This document shows positions 37,682 to 45,774 of a stretch of 64,000 nt of DNA, piece by piece. This DNA is from an uncultured bacterium. GTDB taxonomy: Bacteria; CSSED10-310; CALFER01. The stretch covers positions 1 through 64,000 of the forward strand of contig CALFER010000034.1 of NCBI GenBank assembly GCA_937951895.1, written 5' to 3'. Both the position numbers and the translations under genes were made by a program. Numbering within the stretch: the first letter of the stretch is position 1; each line of letters begins with the position of its first letter. The notes under the pieces are model-generated. The model saw nothing but the letters and a program-made list of their open reading frames with translations, ran no database searches and was not told the DNA's origin.

Positions 37682-37945
37682 CTATCCGAGTGCCGGGATC
37701 ATCGCGAACATGCGCTGCACGAAGCGAACGAGCTGCAGAATCATCCAGGGCAGACACCCCAGCAGCACCAGGAAAACCGCGATGATTTTCGGCACGTACG
37801 ACAAGGTCTGCTCCTGAATCTGCGTCACGGATTGGAGCAGATTGATGATCAGCCCGACGAGCAGCGCGACACCGAGCGGCGGCATGGATACGATCACGAC
37901 CAGCATCAATGCCTCCCGCACCTGTCTCACAAACAGTTCCTCCAT
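37682..37945 (-). CDS. sctS: SctS/FliQ-family export gate protein
   Basis: An 87-residue protein with two hydrophobic hairpin helices, matching FliQ/SctS. The central GLIINLLQSVTQIQEQTLSYVPKI is the most conserved stretch of the family. It lies between sctR and sctT in the order R-S-T found in all type III secretion and flagellar loci. Confidence 0.95.
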   Translation of the reverse strand: MEELFVRQVREALMLVVIVSMPPLGVALLVGLIINLLQSVTQIQEQTLSYVPKIIAVFLVLLGCLPWMILQLVRFVQRMFAMIPALG

Positions 37946-37965
37946 CGATCACCTCCCGGGATGAT

Positions 37966-38622
37966 TCAGAGCATGTATCCCCTCAACAGCGATTCAACCA
38001 GGACATGCCAGCCGTCCGACAGCACGAACAGCAGGAGTTTGAACGGAAGCGAAATCGTTGTCGGGGAGAGCATCATCATGCCCATCGCCTGAAGCACATT
38101 CGCGACAATCATATCCACCATGACAAACGGCAGAAAAATCAAAAAACCAATCTCAAAAGACTCCTTCAATTCGGACACCACGAACGCCGGAATCAACACA
38201 TCGAAGCTGCACGATTCCGATGCGCGGATCGTTCGCTTCATGTTCGCCGCCGAGAAGGATTCGAACATCTCGACATCACGCGCGTGGGCATGCCGGAGTA
38301 AAAAGCGGTGAAGCGGCGCCGAGGTGTCGGAAACACGATCCAGCAGCCGATGCAGATCCGTCGTTCCGGAGACCGTAACGGGCTCACCGGTATGATTCAC
38401 CCAGATCCGATGCATGTCCACGGCCACCGGCGCCATGACGTGTATCGTGAGCGCCACCGCGAGACCCAGAATCACCGGATTGGGAGGGATCTGCTGCGTT
38501 CCCAGTGCGGATCGGATCAGCGACATGACCACTGTGAACTTGATGAATGAGGTGGTGAGCATCAGAAGAAAAGGCGCAAGAGACAGCAGGGCGAGCGTCG
38601 AGACGAGCGTGATGATATCCAT
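37966..38622 (-). CDS. sctR: SctR/FliP-family export gate protein
   Basis: A 218-residue membrane protein. FLLMLTTSFIKFTVVMSLIRSALGTQQIPPN at the N-terminus and FLPFVMVDMIVANVLQAMGMMMLSP near the C-terminus are signatures of FliP/SctR. Its length and lack of a long cleaved signal fit SctR better than flagellar FliP. Five copies normally start the export gate. It sits after the FliO-like gene, as fliP follows fliO in flagellar operons. Confidence 0.95.
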   Translation of the reverse strand: MDIITLVSTLALLSLAPFLLMLTTSFIKFTVVMSLIRSALGTQQIPPNPVILGLAVALTIHVMAPVAVDMHRIWVNHTGEPVTVSGTTDLHRLLDRVSDTSAPLHRFLLRHAHARDVEMFESFSAANMKRTIRASESCSFDVLIPAFVVSELKESFEIGFLIFLPFVMVDMIVANVLQAMGMMMLSPTTISLPFKLLLFVLSDGWHVLVESLLRGYML

Positions 38623-38634
38623 CCGAAACCTCCT

Positions 38635-38907
38635 TCATTCCATCCGTGGCGGAGGAGCGGGAAACTCCAGCAGCAGATCAATCCTCTGAGAGGTGACTCC
38701 GAGCAGACACCGGCGATGTTCGATCTGCACCAGCACGACTTCTCGCCCCGGACCGATACTCGTTCGATCGATGACCGCGATCGGAGAGGACGCGGGAGAT
38801 GCGCGTTTCATGCGGGGCAGGAGATACAACCGGAACCAAAGCCAGATGGCCGCAAGTCCGGCCGCCGACAGAACCACATGCCGCCAAAACACCCATTCGC
38901 TCGTCAT
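38635..38907 (-). CDS. FliO-like membrane protein in a type III secretion operon
   Basis: A 90-residue protein with an N-terminal membrane helix (about 9-25), a basic turn (LPRMKRAS), then a small beta domain. IGPGREVVLVQIEHRR and CLLGVTSQRIDLL fit the FliO pattern (...LVxVxxxxxLLGVTxxxIxLL). FliO helps FliP assemble in flagella. It overlaps sctQ by ATGA and lies 12 bases before sctR, exactly the position of fliO between fliN and fliP. FliO is not a standard part of non-flagellar systems, so its presence here is odd. The assignment rests on pattern and position. Confidence 0.75.
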   Translation of the reverse strand: MTSEWVFWRHVVLSAAGLAAIWLWFRLYLLPRMKRASPASSPIAVIDRTSIGPGREVVLVQIEHRRCLLGVTSQRIDLLLEFPAPPPRME

Positions 38908-40466
38908 CGCATCACCGAATCCGCGACGATCTGCGTGATCTGCACCCCCAATCGTTCACCGACCTGCAGGAGCCGACCCGATCCGAAATGCTTCAATCCA
39001 CAGTATATTTCAACTGCTCCATCAAGCCGTGCAGGCAGACCGATCACTTCGCCGGATCTCAGAGACAGAACCTGCTTCAACGGTATCCGACACCGCGCAA
39101 GCTCAATGGTCAGATCGATCGAGATACTCTCGATCGCCTCGCTGCAGATTTTTCCTTCATCCCCGCATCCATTCTCCTGTGTCACCTCGTCGCCTCCCTT
39201 CATCAATTCGATATCTTTCAGAACCGGGCGACCAACCTGCAACAGCCGTTGCACCTCCATCGAATCGATACTCCGCCCGATCATCAACACCCCTTCGGCA
39301 ATCTCGATACAATCATCCCCGACCACCGCCAGCCGTAAACTTCCCGCGTATCGCTCGCCATCCCAGGATGCACCCGATGCAAACGGAACCAGCATCGCAT
39401 CACCTTCAACCAGACCGTTGCAGATGGAGAGGGGTAATGCGACGTGCCCGGCAACGAACGCGCACACGATCGGGGTATCCGAGAACCACTCGAGGAGAAT
39501 CGAGCGCACCGGGGGATGAATGTCGGAAGTCATCTCCACGTTTGAGCCGAAACGGATCGAAAGAGGGTATTCACGATCCGCGATCCGCAACGTGATCGGG
39601 ATGCCGATACGGGGCGAATCCAACGCACCGGTTTCGGCATCTGTGATTCCTTCCGTTCGAACTCCGATAAGCTGGATCGAACCCCATGCGAAATCCTTTC
39701 TGATTGAATCCACGATGCTTCCGGCTGCACCCAGCAGGATCATCCGCTCAATCGGCCCCGGAATACCTTCTTTTCCGTCAAGATCACCTCCAAACAGAAG
39801 GGCAAGCAGATCTGTCGCCGCGGCAGCCGGGCAGGCAAGACTCATTCGGATCCCACCGAAGCCGGACATATCAAAAACAATTCCAGCCGTCCCGGAACTC
39901 CCGATGACATCTTGCTCCCGAATCGACCAGATTCGCTCCACGCGGAGTCCGATCGGGTTCGAAACCATGGGGAGTTCAACGCGCTGGATGATGATCGAGA
40001 CTCGTCCCAGTTCGAGCAGATGCCGACCCGGCCAGACAACAATCCGGCGCCCCCGGAACGGAACCGAATCGATCCGGGCTCCGTTGGAGCTGCACGAATC
40101 GTCACAGATCAATCCCTCCCGGGGATCCGCACAGAGGTCAACGTGCAGCGAACTCACGGATGGATCGGACACCCGCACATCGGCCGAACGAGACCTGCCG
40201 ATTGTGAATCGCCTGCGCTCCGGGCAGTTCACCAGACGGCTCGAACCGCTATCCGGTTCCGAGATTTCGAGTTGCAAACAGATCCGCTTCGCCATTCTTT
40301 GCCTGAACCAATCCGACAGCCATGATCCGATTCGTTCGACAGCGCCCCGAACCGCATCTTCGGTATCGAAGCAGTGAACAAGCCGGTTCATCAGCCGGAC
40401 GGCCGCGGGATCGACACGCGGTATCCCTCCGAGCCAATCGCGGAGGACCGAGTCAGAGGGAGTCAT
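38904..40466 (-). CDS. sctQ: FHA domain fused to SctQ (FliM/FliN-like C-ring protein)
   Basis: A 520-residue protein. Residues about 70-165 form an FHA domain with the phosphothreonine-binding set intact: G90-R91-S92, S105 with H108 (SSLHV), and N128-G129. The middle (about 170-430) resembles the SctQ/FliM body. The last 75 residues are a SpoA/FliN-like domain (SLRSGEVIGLPARLDGAVEIY, then VGERLGVQITQI). SctQ builds the cytoplasmic sorting platform that docks the ATPase complex. In known systems an FHA-like fold is in SctD, not SctQ. The ATG at 40466 is chosen for GGAAGTGA just upstream and a 14-base overlap with sctP; the frame is open to 40535. Confidence 0.85.
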   Translation of the reverse strand: MTPSDSVLRDWLGGIPRVDPAAVRLMNRLVHCFDTEDAVRGAVERIGSWLSDWFRQRMAKRICLQLEISEPDSGSSRLVNCPERRRFTIGRSRSADVRVSDPSVSSLHVDLCADPREGLICDDSCSSNGARIDSVPFRGRRIVVWPGRHLLELGRVSIIIQRVELPMVSNPIGLRVERIWSIREQDVIGSSGTAGIVFDMSGFGGIRMSLACPAAAATDLLALLFGGDLDGKEGIPGPIERMILLGAAGSIVDSIRKDFAWGSIQLIGVRTEGITDAETGALDSPRIGIPITLRIADREYPLSIRFGSNVEMTSDIHPPVRSILLEWFSDTPIVCAFVAGHVALPLSICNGLVEGDAMLVPFASGASWDGERYAGSLRLAVVGDDCIEIAEGVLMIGRSIDSMEVQRLLQVGRPVLKDIELMKGGDEVTQENGCGDEGKICSEAIESISIDLTIELARCRIPLKQVLSLRSGEVIGLPARLDGAVEIYCGLKHFGSGRLLQVGERLGVQITQIVADSVMR

Positions 40467-41046
40467 GTTCACTTCCATCATCCGGGAATCCATCGTCACC
40501 GAGCCTGTCAAAATCTGAGGGAGGGATGTCGACAACCAGTATCTCGGTCAGACCATATCGCGTTCTGAGGTCGGGAAGGCGGGCGCGGAGTGTTTCCATG
40601 AACAGCGGGTTCCGTCCGATGAGTTCGATACGGAGCATCCGGTCCTTCAGGATCAGTTTGCCTTCGACACCGTTCACTCCGGGGGAAAGACGAGTGAATG
40701 CAGCGGTATACTCGACACCCGGCCGCATGGGCGTCTGCGCCAGATCAGCGAGTGCCTTCAGTACTCGATCGATCGCCCGATCGGACGTGGGAACGGACTT
40801 CGATACCTCCGGAGACCCCCGGGGGGACAGACCGACCCGCGGGGAACCGGAACTGCTGAACGATTGTCGATCATCCGGGGGTTCGGTCCGATCCGGATCG
40901 CTCCGATCGCCCAATTGCTTGCGTCTGAAAGTTTCCCGGAAGGACAGGGATCGCTTTCGGGCCGTTACGGATTCATCGTGGTTCGGATCAATCGGAGGCA
41001 TCCGATCCCGATTGGAGTCAGTTCTGATGCGGCTCACATGAGTCAC
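40453..41046 (-). CDS. sctP: SctP-like needle/hook length regulator
   Basis: A 197-residue protein with a long low-complexity, charged and Ser/Pro-rich N-terminal half and a folded C-terminal domain (about 110-185: VEGKLILKDRMLRIELIGRN, then VVDIPPSDF). This layout, and its place between sctO and sctQ, match SctP/FliK-class molecular rulers, which switch substrate class when the needle or hook is long enough. It is short for a ruler. AGGAG lies 7 bases before the ATG at 41046. The sequence match itself is weak, so the call leans on position. Confidence 0.6.
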   Translation of the reverse strand: MTHVSRIRTDSNRDRMPPIDPNHDESVTARKRSLSFRETFRRKQLGDRSDPDRTEPPDDRQSFSSSGSPRVGLSPRGSPEVSKSVPTSDRAIDRVLKALADLAQTPMRPGVEYTAAFTRLSPGVNGVEGKLILKDRMLRIELIGRNPLFMETLRARLPDLRTRYGLTEILVVDIPPSDFDRLGDDGFPDDGSEHDSL

Positions 41047-41533
41047 TCCTGTTGCGGTGCCAGATCATCTGGCCGGCTTCGTCGGCGATTTTTTCCGAGT
41101 GCCGGATTGTTTCCATGCGATGCCGCAGTTCGTGAACCGTGCGATTTCGTTCGAATTGACTGCGCTCCCGCTGCAGGGCAGCCACTCTGGCGTCGATTGC
41201 AGCAAGTTCGGCAATTTGCTCGCGGAGGCATCTCCGGAGTCGCCGACGGTCATGATCGATCTGTTCGAGTCGATTCAGAAGTCCGGAACGTCTGATTCGA
41301 TGCATCATCCATTCCTCGCCCGTCGATCCGCTGCCCTCGAGTCGATCAAGGAAAATCTCGGCGAGACCGTTCAAAGAGTTCCGGGCACGAGTCTCCTGGT
41401 CGTCCAACTCGCGCACCGCATCTTGAATCTGATCGATACTTTGCTGCATCCGATTGCGATCCTCCCGAGTCAGACGGATCGATTCGTCGATTCGATCGAT
41501 GAGGAACTGAAAGCGGTATACGAAACGGGTCAT
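41018..41533 (-). CDS. sctO: SctO/FliJ-like coiled-coil stalk protein
   Basis: A 171-residue, almost entirely helical protein with heptad-like pattern and many Arg, Glu and Gln residues (two long helices, about 1-70 and 80-165). It begins MTRFVYRFQFLIDRIDES, similar to FliJ/SctO starts. SctO is the central stalk that turns within the SctN ATPase and touches SctV. The start overlaps the sctN stop by ATGA; an open frame extends 11 codons further but is less likely. Confidence 0.75.
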   Translation of the reverse strand: MTRFVYRFQFLIDRIDESIRLTREDRNRMQQSIDQIQDAVRELDDQETRARNSLNGLAEIFLDRLEGSGSTGEEWMMHRIRRSGLLNRLEQIDHDRRRLRRCLREQIAELAAIDARVAALQRERSQFERNRTVHELRHRMETIRHSEKIADEAGQMIWHRNRSDSCEPHQN

Positions 41534-42843
41534 GGCGCATGTTCCGACAGGATCCGCGCGAAACACTCATGGAGTTCCGCGGGGCAGCGATCGTCCGGAT
41601 TCTGCTGTCTGAGCAGTTCGAGCAGCGGCGGCATGATGCGGATGGCCTGATCGATCCGGTCATTCGCGCCGGAACGATAAATGCCGTATGCGATGGCATC
41701 CCGGTTTTCTTCGTGGAGGGCGAGCAGTTCCAGCAAAGTCGAGATCCTCTCCAGGTTCTCCCCGGAGACCAGCTGGGTCAGGATGCGACTTTTGGAAAGC
41801 AGCAGATCGACGGCGGGATAAATGCCGCTTCCGGCGATTCTGCGCGACAGGATGATATGGCCGTCGAGAATCGACATGACCTCATCGGCAACGGGTTCGG
41901 TGAGATCATCCCCTGCGACCAGCACCGTATACAGACCAGTGATGGATCCCCGCTCGGAGTTTCCCGCGCGTTCGAGCAATCTGGGGAGGGTGGAAAACAC
42001 GGAAGGAGTGTATCCGCCGCGGGCCGGAGGTTCGCCGATTGCGAGACCGATTTCGCGTTGCGCCCGGGCAAACCGCGTGACGGAATCCATCATCAGGAGA
42101 ACATGGAGTCCCTGGTCCCGGAAGTATTCCGCGATCGCCGTCGCGGCGAAGGCCGCTTTGAGCCTGACCAGCGCAGGCGCGTCCGATGTCGCGACCACCA
42201 CGACCGAGCGCTGCATCCCCTTTTCTCCCAGATTGTCTTCGACAAACTCCCTGACCTCACGGCCTCGTTCACCGATCAGAGCCACCACATTCACATCCAC
42301 ATCTGCACCTCTTGCGATCATTCCCAACAGAGTGGATTTTCCGGTTCCGGCCGCTGCGAAAACGCCGAGACGCTGGCCTTCTCCGACCGGAACGAAAACA
42401 TCGAGCGATCTGACACCAAGCCGGAGCTGGCGAGTAATGCGTTTTCGCATCATCGGCGCGGGAGGATCGCGATCGAGCGGCACACGGCCACCGTTTCGAT
42501 CCCGCGACGAGTCCCGCAGCAACTCCGCGACGTCAAGCACCTGTCCGAGCAGGAACGAACCGCATCGGATCGAAGTGGAGAGGCCTGTGGATCGGACGGG
42601 GCACATCGGGCTGATGTGGCGGCAGTTTCCGAGCGGCATGAGAAATGCGAGATCATCCCGGAACCCGACGACTTCAGCTGGCAGCGGCAACCGGCCTGAC
42701 CGGCCGATCAGGCACAATTCTCCAGTCTCGATTCCCGGAATACATGCCTTGATGATGATCCCGGTCATCTCGGTCACACGCCCCTCCACCTGCAGTGTTC
42801 TGCATGAGCGGACGGCGGAGAGCAGACGCGAGGAGTCGATCAT
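41530..42843 (-). CDS. sctN: SctN type III secretion ATPase
   Basis: A 437-residue F1-beta/FliI-like ATPase. Walker A is AAGTGKST (about 164-171; most relatives have Val where this has Thr). VALIGERGREVREFV, LLMMDSVTRFARAQREIG and GEPPARGGYTPSVFSTLPRLLERAG are diagnostic of the FliI/SctN family. It unfolds and releases substrate-chaperone complexes at the base of the apparatus. Start and stop both overlap neighbours by ATGA (sctJ before, sctO after). Confidence 0.96.
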   Translation of the reverse strand: MIDSSRLLSAVRSCRTLQVEGRVTEMTGIIIKACIPGIETGELCLIGRSGRLPLPAEVVGFRDDLAFLMPLGNCRHISPMCPVRSTGLSTSIRCGSFLLGQVLDVAELLRDSSRDRNGGRVPLDRDPPAPMMRKRITRQLRLGVRSLDVFVPVGEGQRLGVFAAAGTGKSTLLGMIARGADVDVNVVALIGERGREVREFVEDNLGEKGMQRSVVVVATSDAPALVRLKAAFAATAIAEYFRDQGLHVLLMMDSVTRFARAQREIGLAIGEPPARGGYTPSVFSTLPRLLERAGNSERGSITGLYTVLVAGDDLTEPVADEVMSILDGHIILSRRIAGSGIYPAVDLLLSKSRILTQLVSGENLERISTLLELLALHEENRDAIAYGIYRSGANDRIDQAIRIMPPLLELLRQQNPDDRCPAELHECFARILSEHAP

Positions 42844-43637
42844 GGTGTTCCGTTCGTTTCCGGAATTCCGGCAATCGGAGGCACCGGAAGGGGTGGAGTC
42901 GGACGACGGGAGCGGAGCCAGGCGATTGAGACAACCGCGAGCAGGAGTGATGTGATTCCGAGAAGGATCGATGAGGCGATCAGTCCCAGACGGAGGGGAT
43001 GCGACGAGGTATCGGGATCGGCGGTCCGGACCGGATGCACCGGATCCATCTGACCGACACGGGATCGGACGATGACGACGTTTACGGGATCGAGATCTTC
43101 GACGGAGGCCGCCACCAGACTTCGGATCGCATCATCCTCGAGAGCCGGCCATGCAGTGCCTCCTGTTTTGAGGAGAACGGAGGCGGACGGTTGAGGCGCG
43201 TTCGCGGCATCGTTTTGAAAGCCTGGCGAGTGCGCTTCGGGAATGACCAGGATGACGCGTGCCTCGATGACACCATCCAGGCTCTGGAGCATCGAACTGA
43301 TTTCGCCGGACAGGGCATGGATGAAGCGCGCTTTTTCCTGGGCCGATGTCGGGATCAGACCGGACTCTTCGGAAAGAATTTCGAACCCGGGATGCTCGGA
43401 TTTCGGATTTCCATTGCGCCGCAGGCATTCGAGCGCTTTCGGAAACTGCTTCCCGGGAACCGCGACTTTCCACATCCGCCCCTCGGCATCGGGATCGATC
43501 CGTTTTTCGGCGTCGATCGAATCCGATCGGAGTGCGAGCACCATCCGATTCGCCTGTTCCTCGGTCATTCCGTGATAGATGTCTTCATGACAGGCTGTGA
43601 GGGTCAGCAGCAGCAGAGGGACAAGCTTCGAAGACAT
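42840..43637 (-). CDS. sctJ: SctJ inner-membrane ring lipoprotein
   Basis: A 265-residue lipoprotein: signal LVPLLLLTLTAC with the lipid Cys at residue 16, two ring-building motifs (about 20-75 and 100-185, with YHGMTEEQANRMVLAL and DGVIEARVILVIPEA) and a C-terminal membrane helix (about 220-243). This is the YscJ/PrgK layout. Flagellar FliF is twice as long and not a lipoprotein, so the gene marks a non-flagellar system. The ATG at 43637 is preferred to GTG at 43643 because AGGTG lies between. Some C-terminal charged and Pro-rich residues follow the helix. Confidence 0.94.
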   Translation of the reverse strand: MSSKLVPLLLLTLTACHEDIYHGMTEEQANRMVLALRSDSIDAEKRIDPDAEGRMWKVAVPGKQFPKALECLRRNGNPKSEHPGFEILSEESGLIPTSAQEKARFIHALSGEISSMLQSLDGVIEARVILVIPEAHSPGFQNDAANAPQPSASVLLKTGGTAWPALEDDAIRSLVAASVEDLDPVNVVIVRSRVGQMDPVHPVRTADPDTSSHPLRLGLIASSILLGITSLLLAVVSIAWLRSRRPTPPLPVPPIAGIPETNGTP

Positions 43638-43639
43638 GC

Positions 43640-44053
43640 TCACACCTGTGTCTGCATGGTGGTCTTGATACCCGAAACAAGCTGTTCGACCATCTTTGAG
43701 ATCATTTCGATATCGCGACTCGTCGACAGCATCATCCCTTGAATCAGAACCATTTCGGGTTCACCCACAGGATGGCCGTCCTGCAATCGTTCAAGCAGGT
43801 CATCGAGCCGTATCCGGCCGATACGGAGCCGTTCAAGCGTCTGTTCCAGAGATGTACCCGTTCTATGGAGTTCGTCCCGGGAGAGAGCGACCGATGCCGT
43901 TCCGGGATGGGGTTTGATCGATGAGCCGCTCTGTTCGATTTTCCGGTGCTCGATCACCTCGGAAAACGATTGGGTCCCCTGATGGTTGTTTCTTCGAGTC
44001 GCCGGTGGCTGATCAGGCATCCGGGCGGGTGTTTTTGAAATCAACGGTTCCAT
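43640..44053 (-). CDS. sctI: SctI-like inner-rod protein
   Basis: A 137-residue protein with a disordered, polar N-terminal half and a helical C-terminus (LIQGMMLSTSRDIEMISKMV then SGIKTTMQTQV). SctI proteins end in a similar amphipathic helix and lie directly before sctJ, as here. SctI joins the export gate to the needle. The name relies on the C-terminal pattern plus position. Confidence 0.65.
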   Translation of the reverse strand: MEPLISKTPARMPDQPPATRRNNHQGTQSFSEVIEHRKIEQSGSSIKPHPGTASVALSRDELHRTGTSLEQTLERLRIGRIRLDDLLERLQDGHPVGEPEMVLIQGMMLSTSRDIEMISKMVEQLVSGIKTTMQTQV

Positions 44054-44060
44054 GAGAATC

Positions 44061-44477
44061 TCATTTCTGTCGGAAAAATCCGAATTCGACCAGTTTTTCG
44101 AGTTGTCGGGACATTTTTCCTATCGAGCCGCCGGGATCCAGCGTGATCGCTCGTTTTAACGACTCCATCCCGGCCCCGATGCGGCCCAGTCCGAGCAGGA
44201 GTTCCGCCAGGTGGAAATGGCCGATCGCCGAGGAAGGATGCAACTGGAGATTCCTCCGGTATGCGTCCTCGGCATCACAGAAGCGTCCCTGGACCGTATG
44301 GAGATTACCGATTCCGAGCAGCGCGGCCTCACAGGCAGGCGTCATGGCGAGGATGCCGTCAAAAATGGTTTCGGCTTCTCCATAGCGGCCGAGGTATCCC
44401 AGGAAGAATGCGCTTTCGATCATGAGTTTATAGTCGTTCGTTTCCATTGTGACCTGATCAAACAGGGTTGTCTTCAT
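44061..44477 (-). CDS. TPR protein, likely type III secretion chaperone (SctG-like)
   Basis: A 138-residue protein made of about three TPR units (FFLGYLGRYGEAETIFDGIL; GNLHTVQGRFCDAEDAYRRN; HLAELLLGLGRIGAGMESLK). Small TPR proteins serve as chaperones for needle or translocator subunits. In Ysc loci the TPR chaperone YscG follows needle gene yscF and precedes yscI and yscJ; this gene has the same place relative to sctI and sctJ. GGAGG lies 8 bases before the ATG. Confidence 0.75.
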   Translation of the reverse strand: MKTTLFDQVTMETNDYKLMIESAFFLGYLGRYGEAETIFDGILAMTPACEAALLGIGNLHTVQGRFCDAEDAYRRNLQLHPSSAIGHFHLAELLLGLGRIGAGMESLKRAITLDPGGSIGKMSRQLEKLVEFGFFRQK

Positions 44478-44494
44478 CGGAATGCCTCCTTCCG

Positions 44495-44854
44495 TCAGCG
44501 GATATTCCGTATCGCGCTCATGATCGAATCGTGCCGGATTTTGATGACATTCGAGATGAGCGTATAGATGCGGGCTTCCTGGAGCATCTGCTGTTGTACC
44601 GCAAGCATATCGTACGGAGACATGCCTCCTCCGAATCCATCGAAGCCCTGCTCGGGGTTGCCGATCTTCGACAGTGCCGCGCCGAGAACCTGTCCGCCGG
44701 GCACCAGGGGCAGAAGGGCTTTTCCGGCGGCTTGTGCGACATGCCCGACGCCTTTCATGAATGACCGGAATCGTCCTTTTCCGGTTTCGGGTGGTACCGG
44801 GGCGGATGGGGAATTCGTGAGAGTCAGATCATACCGGCGCTGAATCGGGTCCAT
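44495..44854 (-). CDS. Unknown type III operon protein, candidate needle or secreted subunit
   Basis: A 119-residue protein. The N-terminus is polar and Pro-rich, the middle is Gly/Ala-rich and mildly hydrophobic (KGVGHVAQAAGKALLPL, VPGGQVLGAAL), and the last 37 residues form one amphipathic helix (LQEARIYTLISNVIKIRHD then AIRNIR). Its C-terminal pattern (Q..M, then IS, then K) resembles that of the SctI-like protein, as needle and rod subunits often do. It precedes the TPR chaperone gene, the place of yscF in Ysc loci. It is longer than usual SctF (about 80 residues), so identity as needle is inference. Confidence 0.6.
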   Translation of the reverse strand: MDPIQRRYDLTLTNSPSAPVPPETGKGRFRSFMKGVGHVAQAAGKALLPLVPGGQVLGAALSKIGNPEQGFDGFGGGMSPYDMLAVQQQMLQEARIYTLISNVIKIRHDSIMSAIRNIR

Positions 44855-44857
44855 GCG

Positions 44858-45142
44858 TCACTCCTTTCCATTTTCAAGGTTGGTCACTCCACCGAGAAAC
44901 TGTGCCAGATCGAGCAGTTCCTGGAGAATTCCGACGGATGAGGCGATACCATCGAGGGCTCTTTCGACATGCGCGGAATCATGCCGGGAGGAAGTTTCGC
45001 CAAGACTCCGGATCTCGCCGACAACCCGCTGCATGCGCTGATTGAACGCCTCGACATCGGGGTGATCGATGAAGCGGACTATCAGCGGAAAATCGAGCAT
45101 GTCGGTATTGGAGACCGTTTTGCGGATCGCGTGTCGATTCAT
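44858..45142 (-). CDS. Small unknown protein in the type III operon
   Basis: A 94-residue, mostly helical soluble protein with no cysteine and no signal. The start at 45142 has AAGGAG 6 bases upstream; its ATG overlaps the sctL stop. Two helical halves (about 20-50 and 56-86, the latter ALDGIASSVGILQELLDLAQ) suggest a coiled hairpin. It could be a needle-related subunit, a co-chaperone or an YscE-like partner; I do not recognise a family. Confidence 0.65.
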   Translation of the reverse strand: MNRHAIRKTVSNTDMLDFPLIVRFIDHPDVEAFNQRMQRVVGEIRSLGETSSRHDSAHVERALDGIASSVGILQELLDLAQFLGGVTNLENGKE

Positions 45143-45774
45143 GGATGGACTCCTTCCTGATCCGGGTTCTCGATGGAGTCCCGGATCGCGTTTTCGATCG
45201 CACTCAACCGGCCGCGGATACTGCACCGTATCGACCCACGGCAGGATTCGAGCAGACATTCACCTTTTTCGAGATGATCGACCTTCCGGATCCTGATCAA
45301 TGCACGTTCTGCAGAGACGGGATCGAACGAGTCGAGAAGATCTGAAAGAAGATCGCAATCGGAACTCCGGAGGCAGATGGTGACGCCCCGGTCGGACCTG
45401 AGCAGTGCGAGGGCTTCCGAGATCATATCGTGAAGAGCTTGACGATAGGCTTCAGTATCGGATTCGATGAGCCGACCGACGATCGAAACGCACAGTGTTA
45501 CGAGATCCGGCTCGGCATTTCGTTCCAGCATCTCACGGAAGGAAACAGCAGCCTCAAGGGCTGCAACGACCTGCATCAACCCGCGTTTCAGACCGTCGCG
45601 GAAAGCCATGGTTTCGATGGTTGCAGCTTCCTTGCGCGCATCGGTCAGCAACCGATCGGCCTCTTCATGAGCCTCCCGGAGAATCTCGTCAGCCGACGTT
45701 CCCGCAGATAAAACCCGATGAGGGATGACCAGAGGTTCCCGATAAAGATCTCGGTTCACCGTTCCTTCAGGCAT
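45139..45774 (-). CDS. sctL: SctL/FliH-like ATPase stator
   Basis: A 211-residue protein of the HrpE/YscL/FliH class. An alanine- and glutamate-rich helix (about 28-60: ADEILREAHEEADRLLTDAR) is followed by a C-terminal domain homologous to the F-ATPase delta subunit (LLESCRGSIRCSIRGRL fits the family's conserved GGCxxES..G.ID region with changes). SctL connects SctN to SctQ. It overlaps sctK by 8 bases. Confidence 0.82.
   Translation of the reverse strand: MPEGTVNRDLYREPLVIPHRVLSAGTSADEILREAHEEADRLLTDARKEAATIETMAFRDGLKRGLMQVVAALEAAVSFREMLERNAEPDLVTLCVSIVGRLIESDTEAYRQALHDMISEALALLRSDRGVTICLRSSDCDLLSDLLDSFDPVSAERALIRIRKVDHLEKGECLLESCRGSIRCSIRGRLSAIENAIRDSIENPDQEGVHP

Noticed and set aside
41539..42699. 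386-residue open frame on the plus strand
   Set aside because: Antisense to sctN, whose ATPase motifs are unmistakable.
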